A stretch of DNA of 57,252 bases from Eubacteriales bacterium (GTDB lineage Bacteria; Bacillota; Clostridia; Peptostreptococcales; Anaerovoracaceae): assembly GCA_029009055.1 (NCBI GenBank), contig JAQXJR010000041.1, forward strand, positions 1 to 57,252, in the 5' to 3' direction. Shown here piece by piece: positions 21,510-30,865 of this stretch; the first letter of the stretch is position 1, and each line of letters begins with the position of its first letter. The notes beneath the pieces were generated by a model. That model was not told where the DNA came from. It saw nothing but the letters and a program-made list of their open reading frames with translations, and did not search any database. Both the position numbers and the translations under genes were made by a program.

Positions 21510-24134
21510 ATGGAAAAATTAGGACTGAATGATATAAGGAGCATGTTCAGAGACTTCTACGTAAGTAAGGGACATTATCCTGGTAAGAGCGCTTCTTTGA
21601 TACCTAAGAACGATAAGTCTCTGCTTATCATAAACTCCGGTATGGCGCCATTAAAGCCGTACTTCCTGGGAATTGAAGAACCGCCTAAGCATCGTATGAC
21701 TACATGTCAGAAATGTATCAGAACGGGTGATATCGAAAACGTAGGTATCACTGCCAGACATGGTACATTCTTCGAGATGCTGGGAAACTTCTCATTCGGA
21801 GATTATTTTAAGAAGGAATCTCTTACATGGGGATGGGAGTTTATAACAGAGTATCTGAAATTACCACCTGAGAAGATCTGGGCTACTGTATATCAGGATG
21901 ATGATGAGGCCGTAGAGATCTGGAAGAGTCTCGGCATGCCTGAGAACAGGATCGTAAGGCTGGGTAAGGAAGACAACTTCTGGGAGATAGGACTCGGACC
22001 ATGCGGACCTTGCTCTGAGATCTACTATGACAGAGGACCGGAGTATGGCTGCGGAAAGCCTGACTGTAAGCCGGGATGCGAGTGCGACAGATATCTGGAG
22101 TTCTGGAACCACGTATTCTCCCAGTTCGACAGACAGGAAGATGGGTCATATAAGCCTATGGCTCATCCGAACATAGATACCGGAATGGGTCTGGAGAGAA
22201 TGGCCTGCATAATGCAGGGTGTGGATTCTATCTTCGACATCGACACCATCAGACACATACTTAACGGAGTCGTAGACCTCTGCCATATCCCATACGAACA
22301 GGGTAACGATAAGGCAGACATTTCCATCAGAATCATCACGGACCACATCAGGTCTATCGTGTTCATGATCGCTGACGGAATAAAGCCATCTAACGAGGGT
22401 AGAGGATATGTTCTGAGGAGACTGACCAGAAGAGCCATCAGACATGGAAGGCTCTTAGGCATAGAGGGTTCATTCCTTTCAGGTTTGGTCGACCTCGTGG
22501 TAGAAGTTTCAGGCGACGCATATCCGGAGATCGTCCAGAAGGAAACTTATATTAAGAAGACTATCGCCGCCGAGGAAGATAAGTTCGAACAGACTCTGGA
22601 TCAGGGTAACGGCATCATTAACGGATATATAGATGAACTGAAGGCTGCCGGAAGCACAGTGCTGGATGGAGATAAGGCATTCAAGCTTTATGATACATAC
22701 GGATTCCCGGTAGAGCTCACACAGGAGATACTGGCGGATTACGGTTTCACGGCTGACATGGAAGGCTTCCATAAGAACATGCAGCGCCAGAAAGAGATGG
22801 CCAGATCCGGCAGGAAGGATATCTCCGGCGAAGCCTGGAAGAAGGATGAGATCCATAGAGAACTTCCTAAGACTGAGTTCACAGGCTACGATGAGCTCGT
22901 AACTAAGGCTGAAGTCATAGCTATGTATGATAAGGACGGCGAAGCCGCTGACGAGCTGAGAGAGGGAGAGGAGGCAGTCATCTATCTCGATAAGACACCG
23001 TTCTACGCTGAGAGCGGTGGACAGGTGTCGGATAACGGATTTATCGCTAATGACGCGTTCGAAGCTGATGTAGTAGACGTAAGGAAGGCAGACGGAGTAT
23101 TCGCTCATACAGTTAAGGTAACTAAAGGCAGCGTTTCCAACGGAGACGAGGTCGTATGCAACGTTAACATCTATAAGAGAAATTCCACAGCTAGGAACCA
23201 CACAGCTACCCATTTGCTGCAGAAGGCTCTGAGAGAAGTGCTCGGAGAGCATGTCGAGCAGGCGGGTTCTAAGAACGATGAGAATTTACTGAGATTCGAC
23301 TTCACTCATTTCGAGGCCATGACTCAGGAAGAGATAGATAAGGTAGAAGCTATCGTTAACCAGAAGATAACAGAGTTTCTCCCTGTTAATACTACCGTCA
23401 TGGATAAGGAAGAGGCGGAGAAGACAGGAGCTATGATGCTCTTCGGTGAGAAGTACGGCGATAAGGTTCGTGTCGTAAACGCCGGAGACTGGAGCATAGA
23501 GTTCTGCGCCGGAACTCATGTTAAGAATACAGGAGAGATCGGAGCGCTCAGAATCATAAGCGAGTCCGGTGTCGCTGCGGGAGTCAGAAGAATAGAGGCT
23601 GTGACCGGATTAGGCGTGCTCACCAGAGATAAACGCTGTGAGAACATCATAGGAGACGCGGGAAAGCTTCTTAAGGCTAACCCTGAGAACTTATCTCAGA
23701 GAATAGAACAGCTCCAGGCAGAGCTTAAGGATATTAAGGCTGAGCTTGCTGAGAAGAAGAAGGCGGAGATAAGTCAGGACGCCGGAAAGCTTCTGGACGA
23801 AGCTGAGCAGATCGGAGACATTAAACTCGTTACTAAGGCATTTAAGGATACAGAAGCTGATGACCTGAGAAGCCTGACAGATAAGGTGAAGGCTGGACAG
23901 ACTGGAGTCGTTACTGTATTCGCTTCTGATAACGGTGGTAAGGTAGTGCTTATCGTTTCCGTATCTGATGATCTTACAGCTAAGGGCTATAACGCCGGAA
24001 AGCTCGTTAAGGCTATAGCGTCCAACGTTAAGGGCGGCGGCGGCGGAAGAGCCGATATGGCCCAGGCAGGAGGTAAGGATCCATCTGGAATACCTGCCGC
24101 TTTCCAGCAGGTTAAGGAGATACTTAACGCGTAA
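21510..24134 (+). CDS. alaS: Alanyl-tRNA synthetase
   Basis: An 874-residue class II synthetase. The start LGLNDIRSMFRDFYVSKGHY, motif GMAPLKPYFLGIEEPPKHR and GRLLGIEGSFL lie in the catalytic domain. The editing domain has HTATHLLQKALREVLG and CAGTHVKNTGEIG with the zinc-binding His/Cys. A Cys-rich insertion (CGKPDCKPGCECDR) is seen near residue 190. The C-terminal Gly-rich end GGGGGRADMAQAGG is typical. It charges tRNA-Ala and clears mischarged Ser/Gly. Confidence 0.98.
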   Translation: MEKLGLNDIRSMFRDFYVSKGHYPGKSASLIPKNDKSLLIINSGMAPLKPYFLGIEEPPKHRMTTCQKCIRTGDIENVGITARHGTFFEMLGNFSFGDYFKKESLTWGWEFITEYLKLPPEKIWATVYQDDDEAVEIWKSLGMPENRIVRLGKEDNFWEIGLGPCGPCSEIYYDRGPEYGCGKPDCKPGCECDRYLEFWNHVFSQFDRQEDGSYKPMAHPNIDTGMGLERMACIMQGVDSIFDIDTIRHILNGVVDLCHIPYEQGNDKADISIRIITDHIRSIVFMIADGIKPSNEGRGYVLRRLTRRAIRHGRLLGIEGSFLSGLVDLVVEVSGDAYPEIVQKETYIKKTIAAEEDKFEQTLDQGNGIINGYIDELKAAGSTVLDGDKAFKLYDTYGFPVELTQEILADYGFTADMEGFHKNMQRQKEMARSGRKDISGEAWKKDEIHRELPKTEFTGYDELVTKAEVIAMYDKDGEAADELREGEEAVIYLDKTPFYAESGGQVSDNGFIANDAFEADVVDVRKADGVFAHTVKVTKGSVSNGDEVVCNVNIYKRNSTARNHTATHLLQKALREVLGEHVEQAGSKNDENLLRFDFTHFEAMTQEEIDKVEAIVNQKITEFLPVNTTVMDKEEAEKTGAMMLFGEKYGDKVRVVNAGDWSIEFCAGTHVKNTGEIGALRIISESGVAAGVRRIEAVTGLGVLTRDKRCENIIGDAGKLLKANPENLSQRIEQLQAELKDIKAELAEKKKAEISQDAGKLLDEAEQIGDIKLVTKAFKDTEADDLRSLTDKVKAGQTGVVTVFASDNGGKVVLIVSVSDDLTAKGYNAGKLVKAIASNVKGGGGGRADMAQAGGKDPSGIPAAFQQVKEILNA

Positions 24135-24173
24135 ATAAGCTGTACACATGGTGCGGCCCGGTTAAGTTTTACC

Positions 24174-24202
24174 TTGTAGAACATTGGCGTCGATAGTATA
24201 AT
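24174..24202 (+). promoter_or_regulatory. Promoter of ireB
   Basis: TTGTAG, 17 bases, TATAAT, only 20 bases before the ireB start codon. Confidence 0.75.
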
Positions 24203-24221
24203 TTACGAAGGAGGTTGTATC

Positions 24222-24467
24222 ATGGATGATAAGACTATGGTCTTCGATGTTAATAAAACACAGCAGAAGACCACGAGAGATATTCTTAAGACAGTTTACG
24301 CAGCGCTGGAAGAGAAGGGATATAACGGCATAGACCAGATGGTTGGATATATTCTATCCGGCGACCCTTCATATATCACCAGTCATAATAACGCCAGACT
24401 TATGATAAGCAGGATAGACAGAGACGACCTGCTGGAGGAGATCTTGAAAGAATATCTGCAGAAATAG
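24222..24467 (+). CDS. ireB: IreB-family regulatory phosphoprotein
   Basis: An 81-residue protein of the former DUF965 family, with the conserved end [22 protein letters not shown]. In Enterococcus the homologue is phosphorylated on N-terminal threonines by the Ser/Thr kinase IreK and tunes cephalosporin resistance; here T5 in DDKTMVFD is the likely equivalent. The alaS-ireB-ruvX order is conserved in Firmicutes. It has its own promoter and a strong terminator after it, so it can be expressed alone. Confidence 0.93.
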   Translation: MDDKTMVFDVNKTQQKTTRDILKTVYAALEEKGYNGIDQMVGYILSGDPSYITSHNNARLMISRIDRDDLLEEILKEYLQK

Positions 24468-24475
24468 GTTTAGGG

Positions 24476-24508
24476 AGCAGGCTTCTTGAAGAGAGGCCTG
24501 CTTTTTTT
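24476..24508 (+). terminator. Intrinsic terminator after ireB
   Basis: AGCAGGC, 13-base loop, GCCTGCT, run of seven Ts. Confidence 0.9.
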
Positions 24509-24614
24509 GTTCGTATTTTAAAAATGTTTTTTTATGGCAGATATCTGTTTTTTGATTATTTAATCTTTATTTAATCGGGATTTTGAATTAGGATTATTAC
24601 TATAGGGAAAGTAT

Positions 24615-25043
24615 ATGAGAAAGATCGGACTGGATGTAGGAGATAGGACAGTTGGCATAGCGGTCAGCGACCCGCTCGGTATCACAGCCCAGGGTGTGAC
24701 GACCCTGGAGAGAGTCGGTATCCGTAAGGACACCGGTAAGATACTGGATTATATTAAGGAGTATGACTGCGATACTGTCGTCATGGGGCTTCCGCTCAGC
24801 ATGAGCGGGGAAGACAGCGAACAGACCAGGAAAGTCCGCGAATTCAGGACTATGCTCGAAAATAAGATGAGGAGCACGGCTGTGAAGGGCGTGGAAGTGG
24901 TCTGGCAGGACGAGAGGCTCACGACGGTACAGGCGGAGAGAGTGCTCATAGCCGCCGATGTCAGCTGGGAAGATAGAAAGAAAGTTATAGATAAACAGGC
25001 TGCGGTACTTATACTGCAGACATATCTGGATTCACATAATTAG
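24615..25043 (+). CDS. ruvX: YqgF/RuvX-type Holliday junction resolvase homologue
   Basis: A 142-residue RNase H-fold protein. MRKIGLDVGDRTVGIAVSD carries the first catalytic Asp (D7), VVMGLPLSMSG the second strand region, WQDERLTT the Glu, and DKQAAVLILQTYL the last conserved acid. The family acts in 16S rRNA 5'-end maturation and perhaps on Holliday junctions. After the ireB terminator only a weak promoter (TTTATT, 17 bases, TAGGAT, about 24566-24594) is visible. purE begins 11 bases after its stop, so the purine cluster may be read from here. Confidence 0.93.
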   Translation: MRKIGLDVGDRTVGIAVSDPLGITAQGVTTLERVGIRKDTGKILDYIKEYDCDTVVMGLPLSMSGEDSEQTRKVREFRTMLENKMRSTAVKGVEVVWQDERLTTVQAERVLIAADVSWEDRKKVIDKQAAVLILQTYLDSHN

Positions 25044-25054
25044 GAGGTAGAAGA

Positions 25055-25546
25055 ATGAAAAAAGTTGGGATAGTAATGGGAAGCGACAGCGATCTTCCTG
25101 TAGTAGAGAAGGCTATGACTGTATTGGATGAGCTGGGCGTACCTTATGAAGCGCACGTTTTCTCAGCTCACAGAACACCTGATGAGGCGGCGGATTTCGC
25201 GTCTAACGCTAAGGCTAACGGATTCGGAGCTATCATCGCGGCTGCTGGAATGGCCGCTCACCTGGCTGGCGCTATAGCTGCCCGTACGACACTTCCTGTA
25301 ATAGGAATACCTGTTAAGTCATCATTCGACGGCATGGATGCCCTGCTCGCTACAGTTCAAATGCCTAGCGGTATCCCTGTAGCTACAGTAGCTGTGAACG
25401 GTTCTAAGAACGCTGCTTTCCTCGCGGCTCAGATCATAGCTGTATCTGACGATGAACTCGCGCAGAGACTTGCCGAGCAAAGAAAGTCCGCTTCTGAGGG
25501 CGTCCTCGCTAAGAACGCCGCTATAGAAGAGAAGTATAATAAATAA
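25055..25546 (+). CDS. purE: N5-carboxyaminoimidazole ribonucleotide mutase
   Basis: A 163-residue class I PurE. VGIVMGSDSDLPVVEKA is the CO2/substrate loop, HVFSAHRTPDEA the active-site His region, and IIAAAGMAAHLAGAIAARTTLPVIGIPV the core. It moves the carboxylate to make CAIR. The partner purK is not in this cluster. It starts the purine run, 11 bases after ruvX, with a good AGGAGG. No purine riboswitch or PurR box was recognised upstream. Confidence 0.97.
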   Translation: MKKVGIVMGSDSDLPVVEKAMTVLDELGVPYEAHVFSAHRTPDEAADFASNAKANGFGAIIAAAGMAAHLAGAIAARTTLPVIGIPVKSSFDGMDALLATVQMPSGIPVATVAVNGSKNAAFLAAQIIAVSDDELAQRLAEQRKSASEGVLAKNAAIEEKYNK

Positions 25547-25567
25547 GAATCCAGGACGGGGGTACAT

Positions 25568-27043
25568 ATGAGTGAACTAAGGGAAGAATGCGGAGTCTTC
25601 GGAATCTACAGCCAGGAAACCCAGGATGTAGCCAGCACCACTTATTATGGCCTTTTCGCTCTCCAGCACAGAGGTCAGGAAAGCTGCGGAATCGTCGTAA
25701 ATGACGAAGGGCTTTTCAGATATGATAAGGACGGAGGTCTCGTGAACGATGTTTTCACGAAGCCGGTCCTGAAGAAGCTGGGAATGGGGCAGATGGCCAT
25801 AGGTCATGACCGCTACAGCACGACAGGAAATAACGACAGGGATAACGCCCAGCCTATAGTTGTGAAACATCATAAGGGTAAGATGGCTGTTGCCCATAAT
25901 GGGAATATTGTAAACTCGTTCGAACTGCGCACACAGTTGGAACTCGAGGGCTGCATTTTCCATACCACGAGCGATACAGAGGTCATAGCATACATGATCA
26001 CTAAGGAGCGCATTAAAACGCACTCTATAGAGAAGGCCTTAAATAACGCTATGAGTAAGATAGAGGGCGCTTATTCCCTGGTCATCATGTCGCCGCAGAA
26101 GATCCTGGCATGCAGAGACCCATATGGATTCAGACCACTTTGCTATGGGCAGAGAAGTGACGGCGCTTATGTAGTGGCGTCAGAGACCTGCGCTTTAGAC
26201 GCTGTGGGCGCTGAATATATCCGTGACGTGGAGCCTGGTGAGATCGTCGTATTCAGTAAGAATGGCGTGAAATCCATTAAGGACCACTGCGGGACTAAAC
26301 CTCATAAGATCTGTATTTTCGAATATCTATATTTCGCGAGACCGGATTCTATCATAGAAGGTAAGAGCGTACACAGAGCCAGGGAGATAGCCGGCGAGCT
26401 TCTGGCTGAGCAGTTCCCTGTAGACGCTGATATAGTAGTCGGCGTACCTGACTCAGGTATAGACGCGGCTATAGGATATGCCCATAAATCAGGAATCCCG
26501 TATGGAATGGGATTTATTAAGAATAAATACATCGGGAGGACCTTCATCGCTCCTGGACAGAAGAACAGGGAGGATAAGGTCAGGATAAAGCTTAATGTAA
26601 TTAAAGGCACTGTAGAAGGTAAGAGAGTGGTCCTCGTAGATGACTCCATAGTAAGGGGAACTACTATCACCAGGATCATTGACCTCGTGCGCAAAGCCGG
26701 AGCTAAGGAAGTCCATGTTATGTCATCGGCGCCTGCCTTTACGGACGCCTGCTATTACGGAGTCGATGTCGACACTAAGGAGCACCTGATAGCCTGCCAG
26801 TGCGATTACGATATGAAGAAGATCGCTGAGAAGGTGGGAGCGGACAGTGTCGGCTATCTGGACGTTAATTCCCTGAACGAGATCATAGGAAATGAGCCGG
26901 GAGAGGGGTTCTGTTCGGCCTGCTTCGGCACAGGTTATCCGACTCAGGTGCCTACGGGTCAGAAGGATAGATTCGAAGAGAAGATAAACGGCGCTGAGAC
27001 CGAAGATGAAGAAGAAGATTACGAACTTTACCTTCGCGACTAA
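25568..27043 (+). CDS. purF: Amidophosphoribosyltransferase
   Basis: A 491-residue enzyme for the first committed purine step, making phosphoribosylamine from PRPP and glutamine. The start MSELREECGVFGIY shows a seven-residue propeptide before the catalytic C8. HDRYSTTG and NGNIVN belong to the glutaminase half; VVLVDDSIVRGTT is the PRPP loop. The Cys residues at KICIFEYLYFARPDS, near ACQCDYD and FCSACFGTGYP match the 4Fe-4S ligands of the Bacillus-type, oxygen-sensitive enzyme. An acidic tail ends it. Confidence 0.97.
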   Translation: MSELREECGVFGIYSQETQDVASTTYYGLFALQHRGQESCGIVVNDEGLFRYDKDGGLVNDVFTKPVLKKLGMGQMAIGHDRYSTTGNNDRDNAQPIVVKHHKGKMAVAHNGNIVNSFELRTQLELEGCIFHTTSDTEVIAYMITKERIKTHSIEKALNNAMSKIEGAYSLVIMSPQKILACRDPYGFRPLCYGQRSDGAYVVASETCALDAVGAEYIRDVEPGEIVVFSKNGVKSIKDHCGTKPHKICIFEYLYFARPDSIIEGKSVHRAREIAGELLAEQFPVDADIVVGVPDSGIDAAIGYAHKSGIPYGMGFIKNKYIGRTFIAPGQKNREDKVRIKLNVIKGTVEGKRVVLVDDSIVRGTTITRIIDLVRKAGAKEVHVMSSAPAFTDACYYGVDVDTKEHLIACQCDYDMKKIAEKVGADSVGYLDVNSLNEIIGNEPGEGFCSACFGTGYPTQVPTGQKDRFEEKINGAETEDEEEDYELYLRD

Positions 27044-27059
27044 GAGAGGAGATCATTAA

Positions 27060-28103
27060 ATGGAAAAGAGTTTCAGTGAAAGCTATAAGGAAGCGGGAGT
27101 AGATATCACAGCCGGATATAAGGCTGTAGAGCTTATGAAAAAACATATATCCAAGACGATGATCTTCGGAGATACGTCAGATGTAGGAGGGTTCGGAGGA
27201 CTGTTCCACCTGGATCCGGCTGACCTTAACGATCCTGTTCTCGTAAGCGGAACAGACGGCGTGGGAACTAAGCTTAAGGTCGCTTTCCTCGCGGGTAAGA
27301 ACGACACGGTAGGTATAGACTGCGTGGCTATGTGCGTAAATGATATCATCTGCGTAGGAGCTAAGCCTCTGTTCTTCCTGGACTATATCGCTTGCGGTAA
27401 GAACGATCCTGAGAAGATAGCTGACATAGTTAAGGGCGTGGCAGAGGGCTGCGTTCAGTCAGAGTCAGCTCTTATCGGAGGAGAGACGGCTGAGATGCCG
27501 GGCTTCTATCCGGAGGACGAATACGACCTGGCCGGCTTTGCTGTAGGAATCGTCGATAGGGATAAGATTCTCGATAAGTCCACAGTTAAGGAAGGAGACG
27601 TAGTCATCGGACTGCCTTCTTCCGGCGTTCATTCCAATGGATTCTCCCTGGTAAGGAAGGTCCTGGATATAGAAAACGCGGATCTTAACGCTCCTATGAA
27701 GGAACTCGATGGTAAGACACTGGGAGAGACTTTGCTCGCTCCTACAGTAATTTACGTACAGCCTATTCTCAAGCTGCTCCAGGATGTTAAGGTGAAATCC
27801 ATAGCCCACATCACAGGCGGCGGCTTCTACGAGAATATCCCTAGGAGTCTTCCGGACGGCATGGGCGTGAACATCCATAAGGACGCTATTAAGAAGCCGG
27901 CTATATTCGACCTCATCGCTGACAGAGGAAATATCCCTGAGCGCGATATGTATAACACGTTCAACATGGGTATCGGAATGACATGCATTGTGGCTCCTGA
28001 GGACGAGGAGATGGCTCTGAGGACGCTGAGAATGGCGGGTCATGAGGCTGTAAGGATCGGAGAGGTCATAGCTTCAGACGAGGACAGAGTCGTTATAGAT
28101 TAA
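27060..28103 (+). CDS. purM: Phosphoribosylformylglycinamidine cyclo-ligase
   Basis: A 347-residue AIR synthetase: SYKEAGVDITAGYKAVELMK at the start, VSGTDGVGTKLKVAF and DCVAMCVNDIICVGAKPLFFLDY in the ATP-binding half, GGETAEMPGFY, LPSSGVHSNGFSLVRK, and HITGGGFYENIPR. It closes the imidazole ring using ATP. It follows purF by 16 bases, and the order purF-purM-purN is standard. Confidence 0.97.
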   Translation: MEKSFSESYKEAGVDITAGYKAVELMKKHISKTMIFGDTSDVGGFGGLFHLDPADLNDPVLVSGTDGVGTKLKVAFLAGKNDTVGIDCVAMCVNDIICVGAKPLFFLDYIACGKNDPEKIADIVKGVAEGCVQSESALIGGETAEMPGFYPEDEYDLAGFAVGIVDRDKILDKSTVKEGDVVIGLPSSGVHSNGFSLVRKVLDIENADLNAPMKELDGKTLGETLLAPTVIYVQPILKLLQDVKVKSIAHITGGGFYENIPRSLPDGMGVNIHKDAIKKPAIFDLIADRGNIPERDMYNTFNMGIGMTCIVAPEDEEMALRTLRMAGHEAVRIGEVIASDEDRVVID

Positions 28104-28164
28104 GAGACTTTGCGGATAAATTAGTGTGTGGCATGGCCGGGTTTCCGGCGGCAGGAGGGATTTT

Positions 28165-28758
28165 ATGGCAGAAGATTTCACCAGGATCGCTGTAATGGTA
28201 TCAGGAGGGGGAACGAACCTCCAGGCTTTGATAGACGCTGAGAAGAGCGGAATCATTAAGAGTGGGAAGATCGTGCTCGTGGCTTCTGATAACCCTGACG
28301 CCTATGCTCTTAAGAGGGCTGCGGCTAATGACATAGAAACGTATATCATGAAAGGTGAGGATTATTTGCTAAAGAAGCTGGAAGCGGATGACATAGAACT
28401 CGTCGTGCTCGCCGGCTTTATGAAGATCCTCAGCGCTGATTTCGTATCACACTTCCCGAACAGGATGATAAATATACATCCGTCGCTCATTCCTTCTTTC
28501 TGCGGCAAAGGCTGCTACGGACTTCATGTCCATGAGAAGGCTCTGGCTTACGGCGTTAAGGTCACTGGCGCTACTGTGCACTACGTGAACGAAGTTCCGG
28601 ACGGCGGGCGCATCATAGCCCAGAAGGCGGTGGAGATCAGAGATGACGACACTCCTGAGACTTTGCAGAGGAGAGTCATGGAGCAGGCGGAATGGATCCT
28701 GCTTCCGAGGGCGGCTGAGAAGGTCTCCAGCATACTTCTTAATGAGAAGAATAAGTAG
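28165..28758 (+). CDS. purN: Phosphoribosylglycinamide formyltransferase
   Basis: A 197-residue GAR transformylase. ATG 28165 is chosen because GCAGGAGGG precedes it; a longer frame has no site. AVMVSGGGTNLQALIDA binds the substrate phosphate, INIHPSLIPSFCGKG holds the catalytic N-x-H, and HYVNEVPDGGRIIAQ the conserved Asp. It uses 10-formyl-tetrahydrofolate. Length is typical. Confidence 0.96.
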   Translation: MAEDFTRIAVMVSGGGTNLQALIDAEKSGIIKSGKIVLVASDNPDAYALKRAAANDIETYIMKGEDYLLKKLEADDIELVVLAGFMKILSADFVSHFPNRMINIHPSLIPSFCGKGCYGLHVHEKALAYGVKVTGATVHYVNEVPDGGRIIAQKAVEIRDDDTPETLQRRVMEQAEWILLPRAAEKVSSILLNEKNK

Positions 28759-28794
28759 GGTAAGGTTTCAAGTTTATACAGGAAGGGAAACATT

Positions 28795-29544
28795 ATGAGA
28801 GAAAATCTTTATGAAAATCCGTACACGATCCTCAGCATCGATAAGTATGTAGGCGATAATCCTTATCCGGGCCGCGGGATCATATGCGGACTCACACCTG
28901 ACGGTAAGAAGGCGGTTTCCGCTTATTTCATCATGGGAAGATCAGCAAACAGCCGTAACAGGGTCTTCGAAGCCGACGGCGACGATGTCATCATAAAGCC
29001 GGCTGACGATTCTAAGGTAGAAGATCCGTCGCTCATAGTATATTATCCTGTCAGGGTCATAGACGGCGACATGATCGTTACGAACGGAGACCAGACAGAT
29101 ACTATCGCTAAAGTCATGATAGAAGGCGGAACATTCGAAGACGCTCTAAACACGAGGAAATTCGAGCCGGATGGACCTAACTGGACACCGAGGATCAGCT
29201 CTGTGTTCGATTTCGATAAGGACGCGGAAGAGCTCAGATATAAGATGAGCATACTTAAGGCCGGAGATCCGGAAGGAAAGACTTGCGCGCGCTTCTATTA
29301 CAGCTACACAGGCTTCCCGGGACTGGGACATTTCATCCATACATACGAGACAGACGGAAATCCTATTCCTACATTCATCGGCGAGCCAGAGAGGGTAGAG
29401 ATCCCTCAGGGCATGGACGCTTTCGCTGACCTCATCTGGAACAGCCTGAATGAGGATAATAAGATCTCGCTTTTCGTAAGATATCATGACATGGAGACAG
29501 GAACTGACGAGACTAAGATCGTGAATAAATATACCAGAGTTTGA
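28795..29544 (+). CDS. purO: IMP cyclohydrolase, PurO type
   Basis: A 249-residue protein with ENPYTILSIDKYVGDNPYPGRG, VSAYFIMGRSANSRNR, EGGTFEDALNTRKFEPDGPNW and FHYSYTG-like FYYSYTGFPGLGHFIHTY. These fit the IMP cyclohydrolase family best known from archaeal PurO, unrelated to the N-terminal half of bacterial PurH. It closes the second purine ring (FAICAR to IMP). Its place directly before the AICAR transformylase gene supports this. The two together replace the bifunctional PurH. Confidence 0.85.
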   Translation: MRENLYENPYTILSIDKYVGDNPYPGRGIICGLTPDGKKAVSAYFIMGRSANSRNRVFEADGDDVIIKPADDSKVEDPSLIVYYPVRVIDGDMIVTNGDQTDTIAKVMIEGGTFEDALNTRKFEPDGPNWTPRISSVFDFDKDAEELRYKMSILKAGDPEGKTCARFYYSYTGFPGLGHFIHTYETDGNPIPTFIGEPERVEIPQGMDAFADLIWNSLNEDNKISLFVRYHDMETGTDETKIVNKYTRV

Positions 29545-29597
29545 TTTTACCGATACTGATTTGACTGACACTGCGACAAAGAAATGGAGGACTACAC

Positions 29598-30782
29598 ATG
29601 AAGGATTTTGAACTGAAATACGGATGCAACCCTAACCAGAAACCGGCTAAGATCTACATGGAAGACGGAAGCGACCTTCCACTGGAAATACTGAACGGCA
29701 GGCCTGGCTACATAAATTTCCTCGACGCTTTCAACAGCTGGCAGCTCGTAAGCGAGCTTTCTGACAGTCTGGGTGAGCCTGCGGCAGCTTCATTCAAGCA
29801 CGTGAGCCCTACATCAGCAGCCATCGGAATCAAGATGGATGATAAGCTTAAGAAGGCATGCTTCGTAGATGACGTACAGGGACTCGATGACTCTAAGATT
29901 GCTACAGCATATGCCAGAGCCCGCGGCACAGACAGGATGTCATCATTCGGTGACTGGATCGCTCTTTCGGCTCCTTGCGATGTGACTACCGCAAAGCTTA
30001 TTAAGCGCGAGGTCTCTGACGGCATCATCGCTCCGGGATATGATCCTGAAGCTCTGGAAATACTTAAGTCAAAGAAAAAGGGCAACTATAATATCATCCA
30101 GATAGACCCTGATTATGTTCCTGCCGCTCAGGAGAAGAAGCAGGTTTTCGGCATAACATTCGAGCAGAAGAGAAACGATTACAGAGTGAAGCCGGAAGAC
30201 CTTACTAATATCGTAACAGCTAATAAGGAACTCACAGACGCTGAGAGAAGAGACCTGGTGGTAGCTCTGATAACTCTGAAGTATACACAGTCTAACTCTG
30301 TAGATTTCGCTCAGGACGGCCAGGCTATAGGCGTAGGCGCCGGACAGCAGTCCAGGATCCACTGCACGAGGCTGGCAGGTCAGAAGGCTGACTTCTGGCA
30401 TCTGCGTCAGTCAGATAAGGTCCTGAACCTTCCGTTCATAGAAGACCTGCCGAGGGCTACACGTGATAACACTATCGACGTATACCTTGGAAATGAGTAT
30501 ATGGACGTTCTCAGAGACGGAGTTTGGCAGACATTATTCACAGAGAGACCAGATCCGTTCACAGAGGAAGAGAAGAGGGCTTACCTGGATACTATCACAG
30601 GGGTAGCGCTCGGAAGCGACGCTTTCTTCCCATTCGGAGATAACATAGAGAGAGCGCGTAAGAGCGGAGTATCTGTAATAGCTCAGCCTGGCGGTTCTAT
30701 CAGAGATGACCAGGTCATAGAAACATGCGATAAGTATGGCATAGCTATGGTATTCACAGGCGCTAGACTGTTCCATCACTAA
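29598..30782 (+). CDS. AICAR transformylase, stand-alone (PurH C-terminal-domain type)
   Basis: A 394-residue protein matching only the transformylase half of PurH: LKYGCNPNQKPAKIY, the catalytic Lys-His in SFKHVSPTSAAIG, RARGTDRMSSFGDWIAL, TQSNSVDFAQDGQAIGVGAGQQSRIHC and AFFPFGDNIERARKSGV. It formylates AICAR with 10-formyl-tetrahydrofolate. No MGS-like cyclohydrolase domain is attached; the PurO-type enzyme upstream supplies that step. GGAGG precedes its ATG. Confidence 0.93.
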   Translation: MKDFELKYGCNPNQKPAKIYMEDGSDLPLEILNGRPGYINFLDAFNSWQLVSELSDSLGEPAAASFKHVSPTSAAIGIKMDDKLKKACFVDDVQGLDDSKIATAYARARGTDRMSSFGDWIALSAPCDVTTAKLIKREVSDGIIAPGYDPEALEILKSKKKGNYNIIQIDPDYVPAAQEKKQVFGITFEQKRNDYRVKPEDLTNIVTANKELTDAERRDLVVALITLKYTQSNSVDFAQDGQAIGVGAGQQSRIHCTRLAGQKADFWHLRQSDKVLNLPFIEDLPRATRDNTIDVYLGNEYMDVLRDGVWQTLFTERPDPFTEEEKRAYLDTITGVALGSDAFFPFGDNIERARKSGVSVIAQPGGSIRDDQVIETCDKYGIAMVFTGARLFHH

Positions 30783-30795
30783 TAAGATCTGTAAG

Positions 30796-30828
30796 CGGCA
30801 GCCGGCACTATGCCGGCAAGCCGTTTTT
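30796..30828 (+). terminator. Terminator-like hairpin inside the purine cluster
   Basis: CGGC-A-GCCGGC, loop ACTAT, GCCGGC-AA-GCCG, then five Ts, in the 83-base gap before purD. It probably dampens or controls read-through into purD and purL. Confidence 0.7.
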
Positions 30829-30865
30829 GTAAATAAAGCGAATAAGGTTTTAGGGGGAATCTAAA

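Noticed and set aside
22509-23252. 247-residue minus-strand frame opposite alaS
   Set aside because: Long only because of the codon bias of alaS; no start signals and no domain.
24468-25054. Purine riboswitch or PurR box ahead of the purine cluster
   Set aside because: No purine aptamer core and no paired PurR-type boxes could be found; only a terminator and a weak promoter.
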